Positions 18,299 to 27,676 of a DNA stretch of 64,000 bases are shown here, in pieces (positions within the stretch are counted from its first letter, which is position 1; every line of letters starts with the position of its first letter). The notes below the pieces were generated by a model. That model had not been told where the DNA came from and did no database searches. It saw only the letters and a program-made list of their open reading frames with translations. This stretch comes from Mucilaginibacter sp. dw_454 (GTDB lineage Bacteria; Bacteroidota; Bacteroidia; Sphingobacteriales; Sphingobacteriaceae). The stretch spans positions 1 through 64,000 of the forward strand of contig NZ_JAAVVB010000001.1 of NCBI RefSeq assembly GCF_018449775.1, given 5' to 3'. A program made the translations under genes and the position numbers.

Positions 18299-18913
18299 TT
18301 AAAATCCTAAACCAATATTCAAGCTTCCGGTGGCGTTTTGGAGTCTGTCGCTAGAGCTTGCATTTAGATTGGTTACAGCGGCCTGTCCGCTATACTCAAT
18401 AAAAAAATGCATTTGGTCGTTAATCGGTATTTTTAAGCCAATGCCCAGCGCAATGCCAGCATCTGTGCTGTTGAACAGGCTTTTTGTATTAGTTAATAAA
18501 TGTGAGCTTTCTGATGCGCTTAGCAAAAAGCCAATGTAGGGTCCGCAATCTAGGTACCAGTTTCTGTCACGGCCGAAATGCCAGTTAGCCATAACGGGTA
18601 CGGTAATATAATTAAGTTTAAAGTTAACACCATCCACTTCATTACCTGCATTGTCGGTATAATAGCCGTCGGCCCAGCCTTTTTGTTGATAACTGGCATT
18701 TACTTTAAGGCTCCATTGATCATTAAAGTAATGGTCGGCCGATATGCCTGCATTAAAACCGCCAATCTGTTGGGCGTCGCCATTATTAAAATCAACAACG
18801 TACGAGCCGCTGTAGCCAACGCCAATTGAAACTTCTGTACCAGAGTCTTGCTGTGCATTTGCATAGCCGCAAAATGATAGCATGGCTATAACAGCCAAAA
18901 AGATTTTTTTCAT
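18299..18913 (-). CDS. PorT-like outer-membrane beta-barrel protein (OMP_b-brl_2 type)
   Basis: I start at the ATG at 18913, where a proper signal peptide begins (MKKIFLAVIAMLSFCGYANAQ); the longer frame adds 21 unlikely residues. The mature ~185 residues alternate polar and aromatic residues and end in NIGLGF, a C-terminal aromatic typical of outer-membrane barrels. GISADHYFNDQWSLKVNASY and ITVPVMANWHFG mark the PorT-like/OMP_b-brl_2 pattern. It is a paralogue of the genes at 19645-20274 and 61573-62241. A TATTTTTG box (18935-18942, minus) lies 21 bases before the start. Function unknown. Confidence 0.75.
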   Translation of the reverse strand: MKKIFLAVIAMLSFCGYANAQQDSGTEVSIGVGYSGSYVVDFNNGDAQQIGGFNAGISADHYFNDQWSLKVNASYQQKGWADGYYTDNAGNEVDGVNFKLNYITVPVMANWHFGRDRNWYLDCGPYIGFLLSASESSHLLTNTKSLFNSTDAGIALGIGLKIPINDQMHFFIEYSGQAAVTNLNASSSDRLQNATGSLNIGLGF

Positions 18914-18995
18914 AATTGTGATATTAAGTTTGTACAAAAATAAAGTTTTCTGTTGATGAAATAGCATTAAATACAACTAAGTGGCATATCCGCGT

Positions 18996-19003
18996 TATCT
19001 TTG
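18996..19003 (+). promoter_or_regulatory. TATCTTTG -7 box, 4 bases before the ATG of the TPR gene
   Basis: An exact TAnnTTTG match immediately before the start codon; near-leaderless arrangement. Confidence 0.5.
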
Positions 19004-19007
19004 ATAT

Positions 19008-19592
19008 ATGCCTGGAAAAACATTCTTGTTCATCATACTGCTGGCATTTGCCGGTGTGGCAATGGCCCAAACCAAGACCGACGCTGTATATGATAAATAC
19101 CTTATTTTTAATTTTAAACGACTGGATGATAAAGCCGGCGAGGCAATCAAAATAGGCGAGGACATATTACCAAACGCGGATAAACTACCCGAAAAAAGCA
19201 GGATCAGCTTTTATAATGGTATGGCTAAGTTGTATGAGGATGACGAGCAATCGGTAGAAGCTATACCGCTTTATGAAAAAGTGGTTGCGGCGCAACCCAA
19301 TTATTATGTGGCGCACCGCGCCCTGGGTTACTTATATCTAAAACCTGCGGATGATTTGTATGTCAAACTGCAATTAAATCCAGGCGATACGGAGACAGCC
19401 TCGCTTTATAAAGCGGCTGCTTTAAAGGCGCTGCCACACCTGGAAAAGGCACAGGCCTGCGACCCAAGCGACGAAACTTTAGCGTTAATTAAAAAGCTTT
19501 ATACTAATATTCACGACGATGTGGGCCTGCAATCGCTCAATAACAGGTTAGCCGCTATGGCCAAAAAATGCCTGGATATTTTAACGGATTAA
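19008..19592 (+). CDS. Exported TPR-like protein of unknown function
   Basis: A signal peptide (KTFLFIILLAFAGVAMA, cleavage ~21) precedes a helical protein of ~170 residues. Residues ~60-105 carry TPR-like spacing (FYNGMAKLYEDDEQSVEAIP, then YEKVVAAQPNYYVAHRALGYL) with the usual A, Y and P positions. A second partial repeat lies at ~130-165. No catalytic motif is visible. It stands alone between the two convergent or divergent barrel genes, which raises but does not prove a role in envelope biogenesis. Confidence 0.6.
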   Translation: MPGKTFLFIILLAFAGVAMAQTKTDAVYDKYLIFNFKRLDDKAGEAIKIGEDILPNADKLPEKSRISFYNGMAKLYEDDEQSVEAIPLYEKVVAAQPNYYVAHRALGYLYLKPADDLYVKLQLNPGDTETASLYKAAALKALPHLEKAQACDPSDETLALIKKLYTNIHDDVGLQSLNNRLAAMAKKCLDILTD

Positions 19593-19597
19593 AACAA

Positions 19598-19625
19598 AAA
19601 GGGCCATGGAAAACCACGGCCCTTT
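19598..19625. terminator. Bidirectional terminator between the TPR gene and the OMP gene
   Basis: A 12-bp stem (19598-19609 with 19614-19625) with one A/C mismatch and an AAAA loop; A and T runs on both sides serve both convergent genes. Confidence 0.8.
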
Positions 19626-19644
19626 CATGTATGTTCTAATGCTA

Positions 19645-20274
19645 TTAGAACCTGATACCCAAACCTAAAGCTTGTCTTACCATGTTTGCGCTATTATCTG
19701 AATTGGCTAATAAATTTGCGAAGCCAACTTGCCAGCCGTATTCAACAAAAAACTTTGTCCGCTGGTTTTTGTACGATAACGGAAACTGTATGCCCAGGCC
19801 CAGATCGGCACCGTAATCGGTACTGGTGTAGCCTGAACCCTTTTGGCTCTGATGATTGTATGAGTTACTTTCACTCAATAAAAAGCCTACGTACGGGCCT
19901 GCGTTAAAGTACCAAAGCTTTTCGGTACCCGGATGGTAAGTTACCAAAAGTGGAATAGTTACATAATTGAAAGTAAAATCAGCGTTAGCTACAGTTTTGG
20001 CGTTTGCTACGTCGTTATAAATGCCTTCAAATCCTTTTTTGTCGTATATAGCTTTTAGTTTTAAACTAAAGTTGTCAGACACATAATATTCTGCCTGTAA
20101 CGATGCGTTATAGTCCAGACGTGAGCTGGTACCGCTTGAATAATCTGCGCTTACACTTGCATAAGAGTCGTTTACACCAAAGCCCACGCCAAATGCAGTT
20201 TGTCCTTTAGTTTGAGCGGTCGAAGCTGTATAAATACCCGCTACGATAAATAGTGTAGTAAAAAGTTTTTTCAT
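19645..20274 (-). CDS. PorT-like outer-membrane beta-barrel protein
   Basis: A signal peptide MKKLFTTLFIVAGIYTASTAQ, then ~188 residues of beta-barrel character ending GLGIRF. YYVSDNFSLKLKAIYDKKGFEG, FNYVTIPLLVTYHPG and WYFNAGPYVGFLLS align by eye with the paralogue at 18299-18913 (WYLDCGPYIGFLLS), so the two arose by duplication. It probably sits in the outer membrane as an 8-strand barrel. No partner or substrate can be read. Upstream, 299 bases to leuS hold no gene. Confidence 0.75.
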   Translation of the reverse strand: MKKLFTTLFIVAGIYTASTAQTKGQTAFGVGFGVNDSYASVSADYSSGTSSRLDYNASLQAEYYVSDNFSLKLKAIYDKKGFEGIYNDVANAKTVANADFTFNYVTIPLLVTYHPGTEKLWYFNAGPYVGFLLSESNSYNHQSQKGSGYTSTDYGADLGLGIQFPLSYKNQRTKFFVEYGWQVGFANLLANSDNSANMVRQALGLGIRF

Positions 20275-20573
20275 TGTTCTTGTTTAATTGGTTTGGTGTT
20301 GTGATCAGCTACAGGCAGTAAAGATGTGCCTGTTTCAAATCATAATTGTTAATAAGGTTAAACGAAGATAAATGAAGTTTTAATTATCGACCTTAAAAAT
20401 ATTTTAATAATGACTTATTCGTCTTGTTTTATGTGTGATGCGATATTGTTTGCCCTATTATTATTGATCTGAATTTTGATAAATTATAAAGCCGGCGCAT
20501 CATACTGACAATTATCTAGTCATTTCATAGGGATTTTTTTATTTTCGCACATCAATATAGTAGCGTTTAACAA

Positions 20574-23500
20574 ATGGATTATCAATTTAAAGACATAGAG
20601 CAAAAGTGGCAGCAGTTTTGGGCACAAAACCAAACCTTCAAAGCTCAGGATAAAAGCAGCAAGCCTAAGTATTACGTACTCGACATGTTTCCTTACCCAT
20701 CGGGTGCGGGCTTACACGTTGGGCATCCGCTGGGTTATATTGCGTCTGATATTTTTGCCCGCTACAAACGCCTTAAAGGGTTTAATGTATTGCACCCTAT
20801 GGGGTATGACTCGTTTGGTTTACCGGCCGAGCAATACGCTATACAAACAGGTCAGCACCCGGCTTTAACTACCGAGGCTAACATTGCTACCTACCGCCGC
20901 CAGTTGGATCAGATTGGTTTTTCGTTCGACTGGAGCCGCGAGGTGCGCACCAGTTCGCCCGATTATTATAAATGGACCCAATGGATCTTTATGCAGTTGT
21001 TTAACAGCTGGTATAATAAAGCTGCGGATAAGGCTGAGTCTATTGACACCCTGGTTAAACATTTCGAGCAACATGGCTCGGCAGGGATCAATGCTGTGAG
21101 CGATGAGGAAGTATTAACTTTTTCTGCCGATGAATGGAAAGCTAAAAGCAACATCGTGCAACAAAACGAATTATTAAAATATCGCTTAACCTACCTGCGC
21201 GAAAGTACCGTAAACTGGTGCCCTGCCTTAGGTACCGTATTAGCTAACGACGAGGTAAAAGATGGTTTTAGCGAGCGCGGCGGCTACCCGGTTGAGCAAA
21301 AGAAAATGATGCAGTGGAGCATGCGCATTACCGCCTATGCCGAGCGGCTGTTGCAAGGTCTGGACAAGATTGACTGGCCGGAACCGCTAAAAGAAATGCA
21401 GCGTAACTGGATTGGTAAAAGTACCGGTGCGTCTGTGAAATTCCCGATTGAGAGTCAAGAATCAAAAGTCAAGAGTCAAGATTATATCGAGGTATTTACT
21501 ACCCGTGTTGATACCATTTTTGGTGTGACATTTTTAGTGATAGCGCCAGAACATGAATTGGTTGCAGAACTGACTACGCCTGCGCAGAAAACTGAGATCG
21601 ATGCTTATATCGTCCAAACCAAAAAGAAATCAGAACTTGACCGTATGGCCGATGCTAAAACAGTATCGGGCGCTTTTACGGGTAGCTATGTTATTAACCC
21701 GCTAAACAACGAGCGCGTACCTATTTACATAGCCGATTATGTGTTGGCAGGCTACGGCACCGGTGCGGTAATGGCTGTTCCAAGCGGCGACCAGCGCGAC
21801 TTTTTGTTTGCCAAACATTTTAATCTACCGATAGTCCCGATACTGGACACTCAAAATATTGTTGATGAAGCCGACTCGACCAAGGAAGGTAAATACATCA
21901 ATTCGGCTTTTGTAAACGGCTTAGATTATAAGGAAGCTACCGCTGCTATTGTAGCTAAGTTAGAGGAATTGAAATTGGGCAAAGCCAAAATCAACTTCCG
22001 GATGCGTGATGCTATTTTTGGTCGCCAGCGTTATTGGGGAGAGCCGGTTCCTGTTTATTTTAAAGACGGCTTGCCACATTTGATCAGCGAAGATCATTTG
22101 CCTTTGTTATTGCCCGAAATTGATAAATATCTGCCGACCGAAAGCGGTGAACCACCATTGGGTAGAGCGGAAGGCTGGGTATACCAAGGAGCCCCCTCTA
22201 AATCTCCCCCGGTAGGGGAGACTTCGCTATCGCACGAGGCCGGTAGTTATCGAGAAACTGCTGATCCGGTTTATTACGAGCAATTGAAAGATTTTAGTCG
22301 AGATAATCGTAATCAACCAACTCAAACTGAAGATATTTTGTGGCAATTGCTAAGAAAAGAGCAGACGGGTTATAAAATCAGAAGACAACATGCTATCGAT
22401 CAATATATAGCAGACTTTGTGTCATTAGAAAAAGGTCTGATAATTGAATTAGACGGACATCATCATAAATTAAATAAAGAAGCGGATGATGCCAGAACAG
22501 AAACATTAAATCATTTTGGTTTTGAGGTTATAAGATTTACTAATGATGAAGTACTACAAAGTCCGCAAGGCGTATTTGAAACGATAAAAGAAAAGCTTGA
22601 CGCTTTGCCGGAAAGAGATAAAACTCATTTCACCGGAGATCAAAAAGTCTCCCCTACCGGGGGAGATTTAGAGGGGGCTGGTTATGCTTACGAACTAAGC
22701 ACCATGCCCGGCTGGGCGGGAAGTAGCTGGTACTGGTACCGCTATATGGATGCTAATAACGACAAAGAATTTGCGTCTAAAGAAGCTATTGAATACTGGA
22801 AAGATGTTGATTTGTATATAGGTGGCAGCGAGCACGCTACCGGGCACTTATTGTACAGTCGTTTCTGGAACAAATTCATGAAAGATTTGAATTTGGTAGT
22901 TGAGGAAGAGCCGTTTAAAAAACTGATTAACCAGGGGATGATCCAGGGAAGATCAAATTTTGTTTACAAAATAGGGTATGCAATTTCTTATCCTCCGGTA
23001 TATGGCAATGATGTCGAAGATGAGATCATAAGCGAAAAGAGATATAATGAGTTGGATAAGATCGGTCCGCAAATTTTAATATCTAAAAAGTGGTACAACG
23101 AGTATTTAAATAACGAAGGCTATAAAGAATTTTTATATAATTTTTTAAAAGAAGAATTATCAAAGAATATTCAACTAAAATCTTCGAATTCCTCAATGTA
23201 CGATGGCGCTTTTATTGATGAGAATATTTTAAAGGTTCTTCCGACGCATGTTGATGTAAATATTGTTGAGAATGACATCTTAGACATAAAAAAACTTAGA
23301 AGTTCAAGAAAGGACTATCAGAACGCCATTCTTATCTTAGAAGATGGCTCTATCTCCTCCCCAACCGGGGGAGGCCGGGAGGGGGCTTACATCTGCGGTG
23401 TCGAAGTTGAAAAGATGTCGAAATCTAAGTTCAACGTGGTTAACCCGGATGACCTGATTGCGCGTTATGGTGCCGATACTTTGCGGATGTATGAAATGTT

Positions 23501-24098
23501 TCTGGGTCCGCTAGAGCAGAGCAAGCCCTGGAATACCAATGGCATCGAGGGCGTGTTTAAATTCCTGCGTAAATTTTGGCGCTTGTTCCATAATGATGCC
23601 TGGGAGTTTAAAGTGTCGGATGCTGAACCAACCAAAGCCGAGTTAAAATCATTACACAAGATCATCCGTAAGGTTGAAGAAGATGTGGAGCGTTTTTCGT
23701 TTAATACCTCGGTATCCAGCTTCATGATCGCCATTAATGAGTTAACTGATTTGAAGTGCAATAACCGTCAGATCTTACAAGATCTGGTAATTGTATTATC
23801 ATCGTACGCGCCGCATATCTGCGAGGAACTTTGGACCTTATTAGGTAACGAGGCAGGTACGCTTTCTTACGCACCTTATCCTAAATTTAACCCTGCCTTT
23901 TTGGTCGAGGATGAATTTGCTTACCCAATCTCTATCAATGGTAAAACAAAAATGAACCTGAACATATCATTAAGCCTGGAGCCAAAGGACATTGAAGCTT
24001 ATGTTTTGGCTAACGCCGATGTGCAGCGATACCTGGATGGCAAGCAACCCAAGAAAGTAATCGTTGTAAAAGGGCGAATTGTTAATATGGTTGTGTAA
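20574..24098 (+). CDS. leuS: Leucyl-tRNA synthetase interrupted by in-frame insertions, including a DUF559 endonuclease
   Basis: Charges tRNA-Leu. HVGH (48-51, the HIGH motif), KMSKS (947-951) and the editing-domain TTRVDT (~309-314) are intact, and the reading frame is open over all 1174 residues. Bacteroidota LeuRS are usually about 920-930 long. The excess lies in four places: ~294-303 (repeat word [10 protein letters not shown]), 540-702 (DUF559 element), ~800-890 (AT-rich stretch, about 70 extra residues) and 926-938 ([13 protein letters not shown], a repeat end). Removing these leaves a normal LeuRS with continuous motifs such as GWVYQ before and [14 protein letters not shown] after the large insert. 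It is probably the only copy in the cell and therefore functional, which is inference. Confidence 0.93.
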   Translation: MDYQFKDIEQKWQQFWAQNQTFKAQDKSSKPKYYVLDMFPYPSGAGLHVGHPLGYIASDIFARYKRLKGFNVLHPMGYDSFGLPAEQYAIQTGQHPALTTEANIATYRRQLDQIGFSFDWSREVRTSSPDYYKWTQWIFMQLFNSWYNKAADKAESIDTLVKHFEQHGSAGINAVSDEEVLTFSADEWKAKSNIVQQNELLKYRLTYLRESTVNWCPALGTVLANDEVKDGFSERGGYPVEQKKMMQWSMRITAYAERLLQGLDKIDWPEPLKEMQRNWIGKSTGASVKFPIESQESKVKSQDYIEVFTTRVDTIFGVTFLVIAPEHELVAELTTPAQKTEIDAYIVQTKKKSELDRMADAKTVSGAFTGSYVINPLNNERVPIYIADYVLAGYGTGAVMAVPSGDQRDFLFAKHFNLPIVPILDTQNIVDEADSTKEGKYINSAFVNGLDYKEATAAIVAKLEELKLGKAKINFRMRDAIFGRQRYWGEPVPVYFKDGLPHLISEDHLPLLLPEIDKYLPTESGEPPLGRAEGWVYQGAPSKSPPVGETSLSHEAGSYRETADPVYYEQLKDFSRDNRNQPTQTEDILWQLLRKEQTGYKIRRQHAIDQYIADFVSLEKGLIIELDGHHHKLNKEADDARTETLNHFGFEVIRFTNDEVLQSPQGVFETIKEKLDALPERDKTHFTGDQKVSPTGGDLEGAGYAYELSTMPGWAGSSWYWYRYMDANNDKEFASKEAIEYWKDVDLYIGGSEHATGHLLYSRFWNKFMKDLNLVVEEEPFKKLINQGMIQGRSNFVYKIGYAISYPPVYGNDVEDEIISEKRYNELDKIGPQILISKKWYNEYLNNEGYKEFLYNFLKEELSKNIQLKSSNSSMYDGAFIDENILKVLPTHVDVNIVENDILDIKKLRSSRKDYQNAILILEDGSISSPTGGGREGAYICGVEVEKMSKSKFNVVNPDDLIARYGADTLRMYEMFLGPLEQSKPWNTNGIEGVFKFLRKFWRLFHNDAWEFKVSDAEPTKAELKSLHKIIRKVEEDVERFSFNTSVSSFMIAINELTDLKCNNRQILQDLVIVLSSYAPHICEELWTLLGNEAGTLSYAPYPKFNPAFLVEDEFAYPISINGKTKMNLNISLSLEPKDIEAYVLANADVQRYLDGKQPKKVIVVKGRIVNMVV
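21450..21484 (+). repeat. TCAAGA repeat word embedded in the leuS reading frame
   Basis: GAGAGTCAAGAATCAAAAGT then CAAGAGTCAAGA is the vocabulary of the intergenic arrays at 13364-13504 and 46861-46980. It encodes [10 protein letters not shown] at the edge of the editing domain, where relatives have a short variable loop. Confidence 0.6.
22190..22679 (+). mobile_element. Inverted-repeat element carrying a DUF559 endonuclease domain, inserted in frame in leuS
   Basis: Its ends are perfect 35-bp inverted repeats (22190-22224 with 22645-22679), each itself palindromic (CTCCCCCGGTAGGGGAG). Between them LeuRS residues ~567-675 form a DUF559/Vsr-like PD-(D/E)xK domain: T585-E586 with LW at 589-590, RRQHAID (603-609), Y611-IADF615, IIELDGHHH (623-631), and [12 protein letters not shown] (649-660). 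D614, E625 and D627 are the likely catalytic residues. No methionine occurs anywhere in residues 540-702, so the domain can only be made as part of LeuRS unless an alternative start is used. No intein splice motifs are visible. No target-site duplication is obvious. Confidence 0.85.
23349..23387 (+). repeat. Solo end of the DUF559-associated repeat, in frame in leuS
   Basis: CTCCTCCCCAACCGGGGGAG followed by GCCGGGAGGGGGC aligns with the right end of the element at 22645-22678. It encodes 13 residues (S926-A938) between ILEDG and YICG, which are adjacent in ordinary LeuRS, nine residues before KMSKS. Confidence 0.75.
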
Positions 24099-24185
24099 CA
24101 GCTACTTATTGTCAATATCGCGTAACAATGCGTAACAAACTACTATACATTTAACAAAAACGGCGTTTCGTTGTAACATTTAGGG

Positions 24186-24193
24186 TATTTTCG
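24186..24193 (+). promoter_or_regulatory. TATTTTCG, near-consensus -7 box of the receptor gene
   Basis: One mismatch to TAnnTTTG, 24 bases before the ATG. The same octamer lies at 20540-20547, 26 bases before leuS. Weak evidence on its own. Confidence 0.35.
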
Positions 24194-24217
24194 CGCCTAA
24201 TTACAAAAAATGTTAAA

Positions 24218-26719
24218 ATGAAACGCATACTTCTACTTATTTCAATAATTTTCTCAGTTGTTACGGCCAAGGCACAATTTGGTGTCGGCGGTGGCGGCTC
24301 GAGTATAGTGGGCAAGATATCGGGGACGGTTGTTGACTCCGTTACCAAAAAGCCATTAGATTATGGTACCATCAGCTTATTCAGAGCTACCGGTAAATCG
24401 CCTATAACCGGTGTATTAACCGATGATAAAGGAAATTTTAAATTAGATGGCATCCATCCCGGTGTTTACCGCCTTGAAATTACCTTTGTGGGTTATCCAA
24501 CCAAAGTAGTTAAAGGTGTTGAAACTACGCTTTCAAAACCCGATAAAAACTTAGGCACCTTCGGCATTGCGGCCAGTACAAAAGCGCTGAACGAGGTGAA
24601 TATTGTCAGCAGCGCGCCTTTAATTGAAAACCGCATAGACAAAATTGTTTACAATGCCGAAAAAGACGTTACCGCCGGTGGCGGCAGCGCAACAGACATT
24701 CTGCAAAAAGTGCCATTGGTAAACGTGGATATTAACGGTAACGTGTCTTTACGCGGCGATGCAAACGTGCGTGTATTGATCAACGGTCGCCCGTCTGGTG
24801 CTACCTCGGCCAGTTTAGCCGATGTATTGAAAGGTATCCCGGCAGATCAGATCAAGACTGTCGAGGTTATTACCTCACCGTCTGCTAAATATGATGCAGA
24901 AGGTTCGGCCGGTATCATCAACATCATCACCAAACAAAAAAATATATCGGGTATTAGCGGCGGTATTAGCGGTGGTATTGGTTCGCGCCAAAACAACGGT
25001 AACTTTAATCTTAACTATAATAAAAACAGGTTTAACTTAACGGTTAACATTGGTGGTAACGCCGGCTGGCCGCAAACCTCAAAAACTTCGCTTTATACAA
25101 AGATTGACAGGGACACTATTCATACTGTATCGCAAAGCCTGGGTACCAGCAAAGTAACCCGTCACGCTATAGTTGGATCAGTTTCTGCCGGTTACGAGTT
25201 TAATGCTTACAATAGCTTGAACACCAGTATCCGTGGTAACCAAATAGCTTTTAATACCGATGCAAATAGCGTAATTACCGGCACAAACCCATACGACCTG
25301 CATTCTGTAGCGCATGCTATACCAGCCAGTGGTTTTGACTGGAACATAGACTACGTGCACAAATTTAAAACCGAAGGTGAAGAACTGGATTTTTCAACCC
25401 AGTGGAGCCATACCATAGGTAAAAGCGAGTTTACCAATATTTACACGGATGTTTTCAGCAATCAAAAAAATACGATTGATGGTACCAACAACGAATACAC
25501 TTTGCAAGGCGATTATGTATTGCCGATCAATACGACGTTTAAACTGGAATCTGGCGCTAAATATATCATCCGCAGAATAAATACGGTTAATGATATTTAT
25601 AGCCCTGTTGGCAATGATTTTAGCTTTAATGATCTGGCATCAAGTACTTATGGTTACAATCAAAATGTAAGTGCGGCTTACACCGTATTGACGATTAACC
25701 TGCCTAAAAACTACAGCATTTTGGCCGGCTTACGCGACGAGTACACCACCATTGATGGTAACCCGCATAGTTTGTTGCAAACCAACCTGCCTTTTACACA
25801 AAACTATAATACGCTGGTACCAAGTTTAACCTTGCAGAAGAAAATAACCGCTACCCAAACTATCAAAATAGGTTATAGCAAACGTATTACACGCCCAAGC
25901 TTACAGTTCCTGAATCCGTTTGTGGATAGTACCAACGTACAGGCGCAAAGAACAGGTAATCCTAAATTGAATCCGGAGATCTCGCAAACTATCGAGTTAG
26001 GTTACAATACTTACATCGGTAGTTCTATAGTTAACCTTTCTGCTTATTACAAACATACCAGCGGTTTAATTGAAGGTATTGCTACACCTATCCCGGTAAC
26101 TGTTGATGGTGAAATACAAGGTGGTACTTTAACTACTTACCAAAACATAGGTAACAATAACTCATTCGGCGGCAGTTTCTTCGGATCGGTTACACCGTTC
26201 AAGATCTTAACCATTATGGGTAGTATTAACGCTTATACTTATAAGCCAGATCCGGCAGGCATATTTAACCTGGCACAATCGCAAAATGGCACCTACATAC
26301 AATATGGCGGTTTCATGAGAGCTACCTTAACGTTACCTAAAGACTTTGTTGCAGAATCGTTTGCCTTTGGTAACTCGGCGCGCCGTACCATCCAGGGTAC
26401 TAATCCGGCGTTCAGCATTTTCGGTGTAGGCTTTAAAAAACAGTTTGATAACAAGAAATACTCTTTGGGTGTAAACGCTATCCAGCCGTTTAGCAACTAC
26501 AAAGATTTCAATACAAACATTAATAGCCCGGGCTTAGTGCAAACAAGCAAGTTCCAGTATCCGTTCCGTTCATTTGGCTTAACGTTTAGCTACAACTTTG
26601 GTAAGCTAAGCTTTAAAGCACCAGACCCAACGGCTAAAAAGAAAGGCGTTAACAACGACGACTTAAAACAAGACGACAACGGCATGGGCGGCGGTGCTGC
26701 CGGTGGCGGTGGCCGATAA
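24218..26719 (+). CDS. TonB-dependent receptor-like outer-membrane protein (CarboxypepD_reg_2 + plug + OMP_b-brl_3)
   Basis: A signal peptide (MKRILLLISIIFSVVTAKAQ) is followed by a carboxypeptidase-regulatory-like beta-sandwich (~30-115; ISGTVVDSVTKKPLDYGTIS, then GVYRLEITFVGY), a plug (~120-235; TDILQKVPLVNVDINGNVSL, then VLINGRPSG and PSAKYDAEGSAGIINI) and a barrel of ~590 residues. The segment GYSKRITRPSLQFLNPFVD matches the OMP_b-brl_3 barrel. The C-terminus adds a Gly-rich tail (GMGGGAAGGGGR) and does not end in an aromatic residue, which is unusual for a barrel. No SusD partner is next to it, so it is not a polysaccharide-utilisation pair. Ligand unknown. Confidence 0.85.
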   Translation: MKRILLLISIIFSVVTAKAQFGVGGGGSSIVGKISGTVVDSVTKKPLDYGTISLFRATGKSPITGVLTDDKGNFKLDGIHPGVYRLEITFVGYPTKVVKGVETTLSKPDKNLGTFGIAASTKALNEVNIVSSAPLIENRIDKIVYNAEKDVTAGGGSATDILQKVPLVNVDINGNVSLRGDANVRVLINGRPSGATSASLADVLKGIPADQIKTVEVITSPSAKYDAEGSAGIINIITKQKNISGISGGISGGIGSRQNNGNFNLNYNKNRFNLTVNIGGNAGWPQTSKTSLYTKIDRDTIHTVSQSLGTSKVTRHAIVGSVSAGYEFNAYNSLNTSIRGNQIAFNTDANSVITGTNPYDLHSVAHAIPASGFDWNIDYVHKFKTEGEELDFSTQWSHTIGKSEFTNIYTDVFSNQKNTIDGTNNEYTLQGDYVLPINTTFKLESGAKYIIRRINTVNDIYSPVGNDFSFNDLASSTYGYNQNVSAAYTVLTINLPKNYSILAGLRDEYTTIDGNPHSLLQTNLPFTQNYNTLVPSLTLQKKITATQTIKIGYSKRITRPSLQFLNPFVDSTNVQAQRTGNPKLNPEISQTIELGYNTYIGSSIVNLSAYYKHTSGLIEGIATPIPVTVDGEIQGGTLTTYQNIGNNNSFGGSFFGSVTPFKILTIMGSINAYTYKPDPAGIFNLAQSQNGTYIQYGGFMRATLTLPKDFVAESFAFGNSARRTIQGTNPAFSIFGVGFKKQFDNKKYSLGVNAIQPFSNYKDFNTNINSPGLVQTSKFQYPFRSFGLTFSYNFGKLSFKAPDPTAKKKGVNNDDLKQDDNGMGGGAAGGGGR

Positions 26720-26742
26720 GCATTAATATATCTATGAAAAAC

Positions 26743-26775
26743 AAAAAGCGATGAGTTTACCTCATCGCTTTTTTG
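26743..26775 (+). terminator. Rho-independent terminator of the receptor gene
   Basis: A perfect 13-bp stem (26743-26755 with 26761-26773) around TTTAC, with T run. Confidence 0.9.
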
Positions 26776-26891
26776 TTTTATGGGAAATGACGTGACAAAG
26801 AATTGTGCAAATAGCCCACAAGCCGCGCAATGACGCGGCGAGAGAAGGGGGGGCACTCGAAGGGTGACACCCCAGCCGCGTAGATATTTAT

Positions 26892-27674
26892 CTATCCTAA
26901 AAATTCGTTGATCAACGCCGCAGTGATCTCCGGCATTTTGCTGCCCGGTTTAAGCTCGGCCTCGGCTGCGCCAATAAACCCACCGTGAACGCCCGGTAAC
27001 ACTATCAGTTCGGCATTATCTACTAGATGAGCCATATGCGCTGTATGTGCTAGGGTAACAACATCTTGCGATGAAACCATAAAAAGGGCGGCAGCTTTAA
27101 TGGCTTTCATATCGTCTTCATTAAAATCGGTAAAGGAAACCATACGGGCTTTGTCTTTCTCAAACATGGTTTGCAGTTTGTTGCTGTCCGGGTTTACCTT
27201 TAGGAAAGCCTCATGGAGTAATGCTGGCATGTTGCCTGGCGTTGCATGCGGCATAAAGTCAAAAAAGCCCTCCATAAAGCCATCGCGTTTGTAAGCCCCG
27301 GTTATTACAACGATTTTATTAACCAGCTGCGGATGCCTGATGGCAATTTGTAAGGTGGTCGACCCGCCATTGCTAAAACCCAGGATATTGGCTTTATTGA
27401 TGTTTAAATAGCCCAGCAGTGCCGCTACATCATCTGCATCCTGCTCAAAACTCTCAGGTGCATCGCGGTCGCTGGTGCGGCCGTGGGCCTGTAGTTCTAC
27501 AGCAATTACCTGATGATTTTTTGCCAGTATAGGCAACAGCCTGCCAAAGGTTGAATCAAGCGTCGACCCACCACCATGAATGAGCACCAGGGGTATATCT
27601 CCCTCGCCATGAAGCTCAAAATACATACTGATGCCGTTTACCGGCGCATACCCCGATTTTTTTAGCGCGCTCAT
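26892..27674 (-). CDS. Alpha/beta hydrolase
   Basis: The fold is plain: oxyanion region HGGGSTLD (~33-40), nucleophile elbow GFSNGGS with Ser101, acid Asp204 in VSSQDVV, and His230 in LPGVHGG. Its 260 residues are standard. No signal peptide, so it is cytoplasmic. It is the last gene of a tight three-gene operon: two bases after an SRPBCC gene, itself overlapping an ArsR-type regulator. Small-ester or peroxidase-type chemistry is possible; the substrate is unknown. Confidence 0.85.
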   Translation of the reverse strand: MSALKKSGYAPVNGISMYFELHGEGDIPLVLIHGGGSTLDSTFGRLLPILAKNHQVIAVELQAHGRTSDRDAPESFEQDADDVAALLGYLNINKANILGFSNGGSTTLQIAIRHPQLVNKIVVITGAYKRDGFMEGFFDFMPHATPGNMPALLHEAFLKVNPDSNKLQTMFEKDKARMVSFTDFNEDDMKAIKAAALFMVSSQDVVTLAHTAHMAHLVDNAELIVLPGVHGGFIGAAEAELKPGSKMPEITAALINEFLG

Positions 27675-27676
27675 AT

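Noticed and set aside
22190..22679. Insert in LeuRS as an intein
   Set aside because: No Cys/Ser nucleophile block at the start and no HN-C/S/T block at the end; DUF559 is not an intein endonuclease class I know, and the ends are inverted repeats.
24218..26719. SusC-type polysaccharide receptor
   Set aside because: No SusD gene follows and the barrel is of the OMP_b-brl_3 type.
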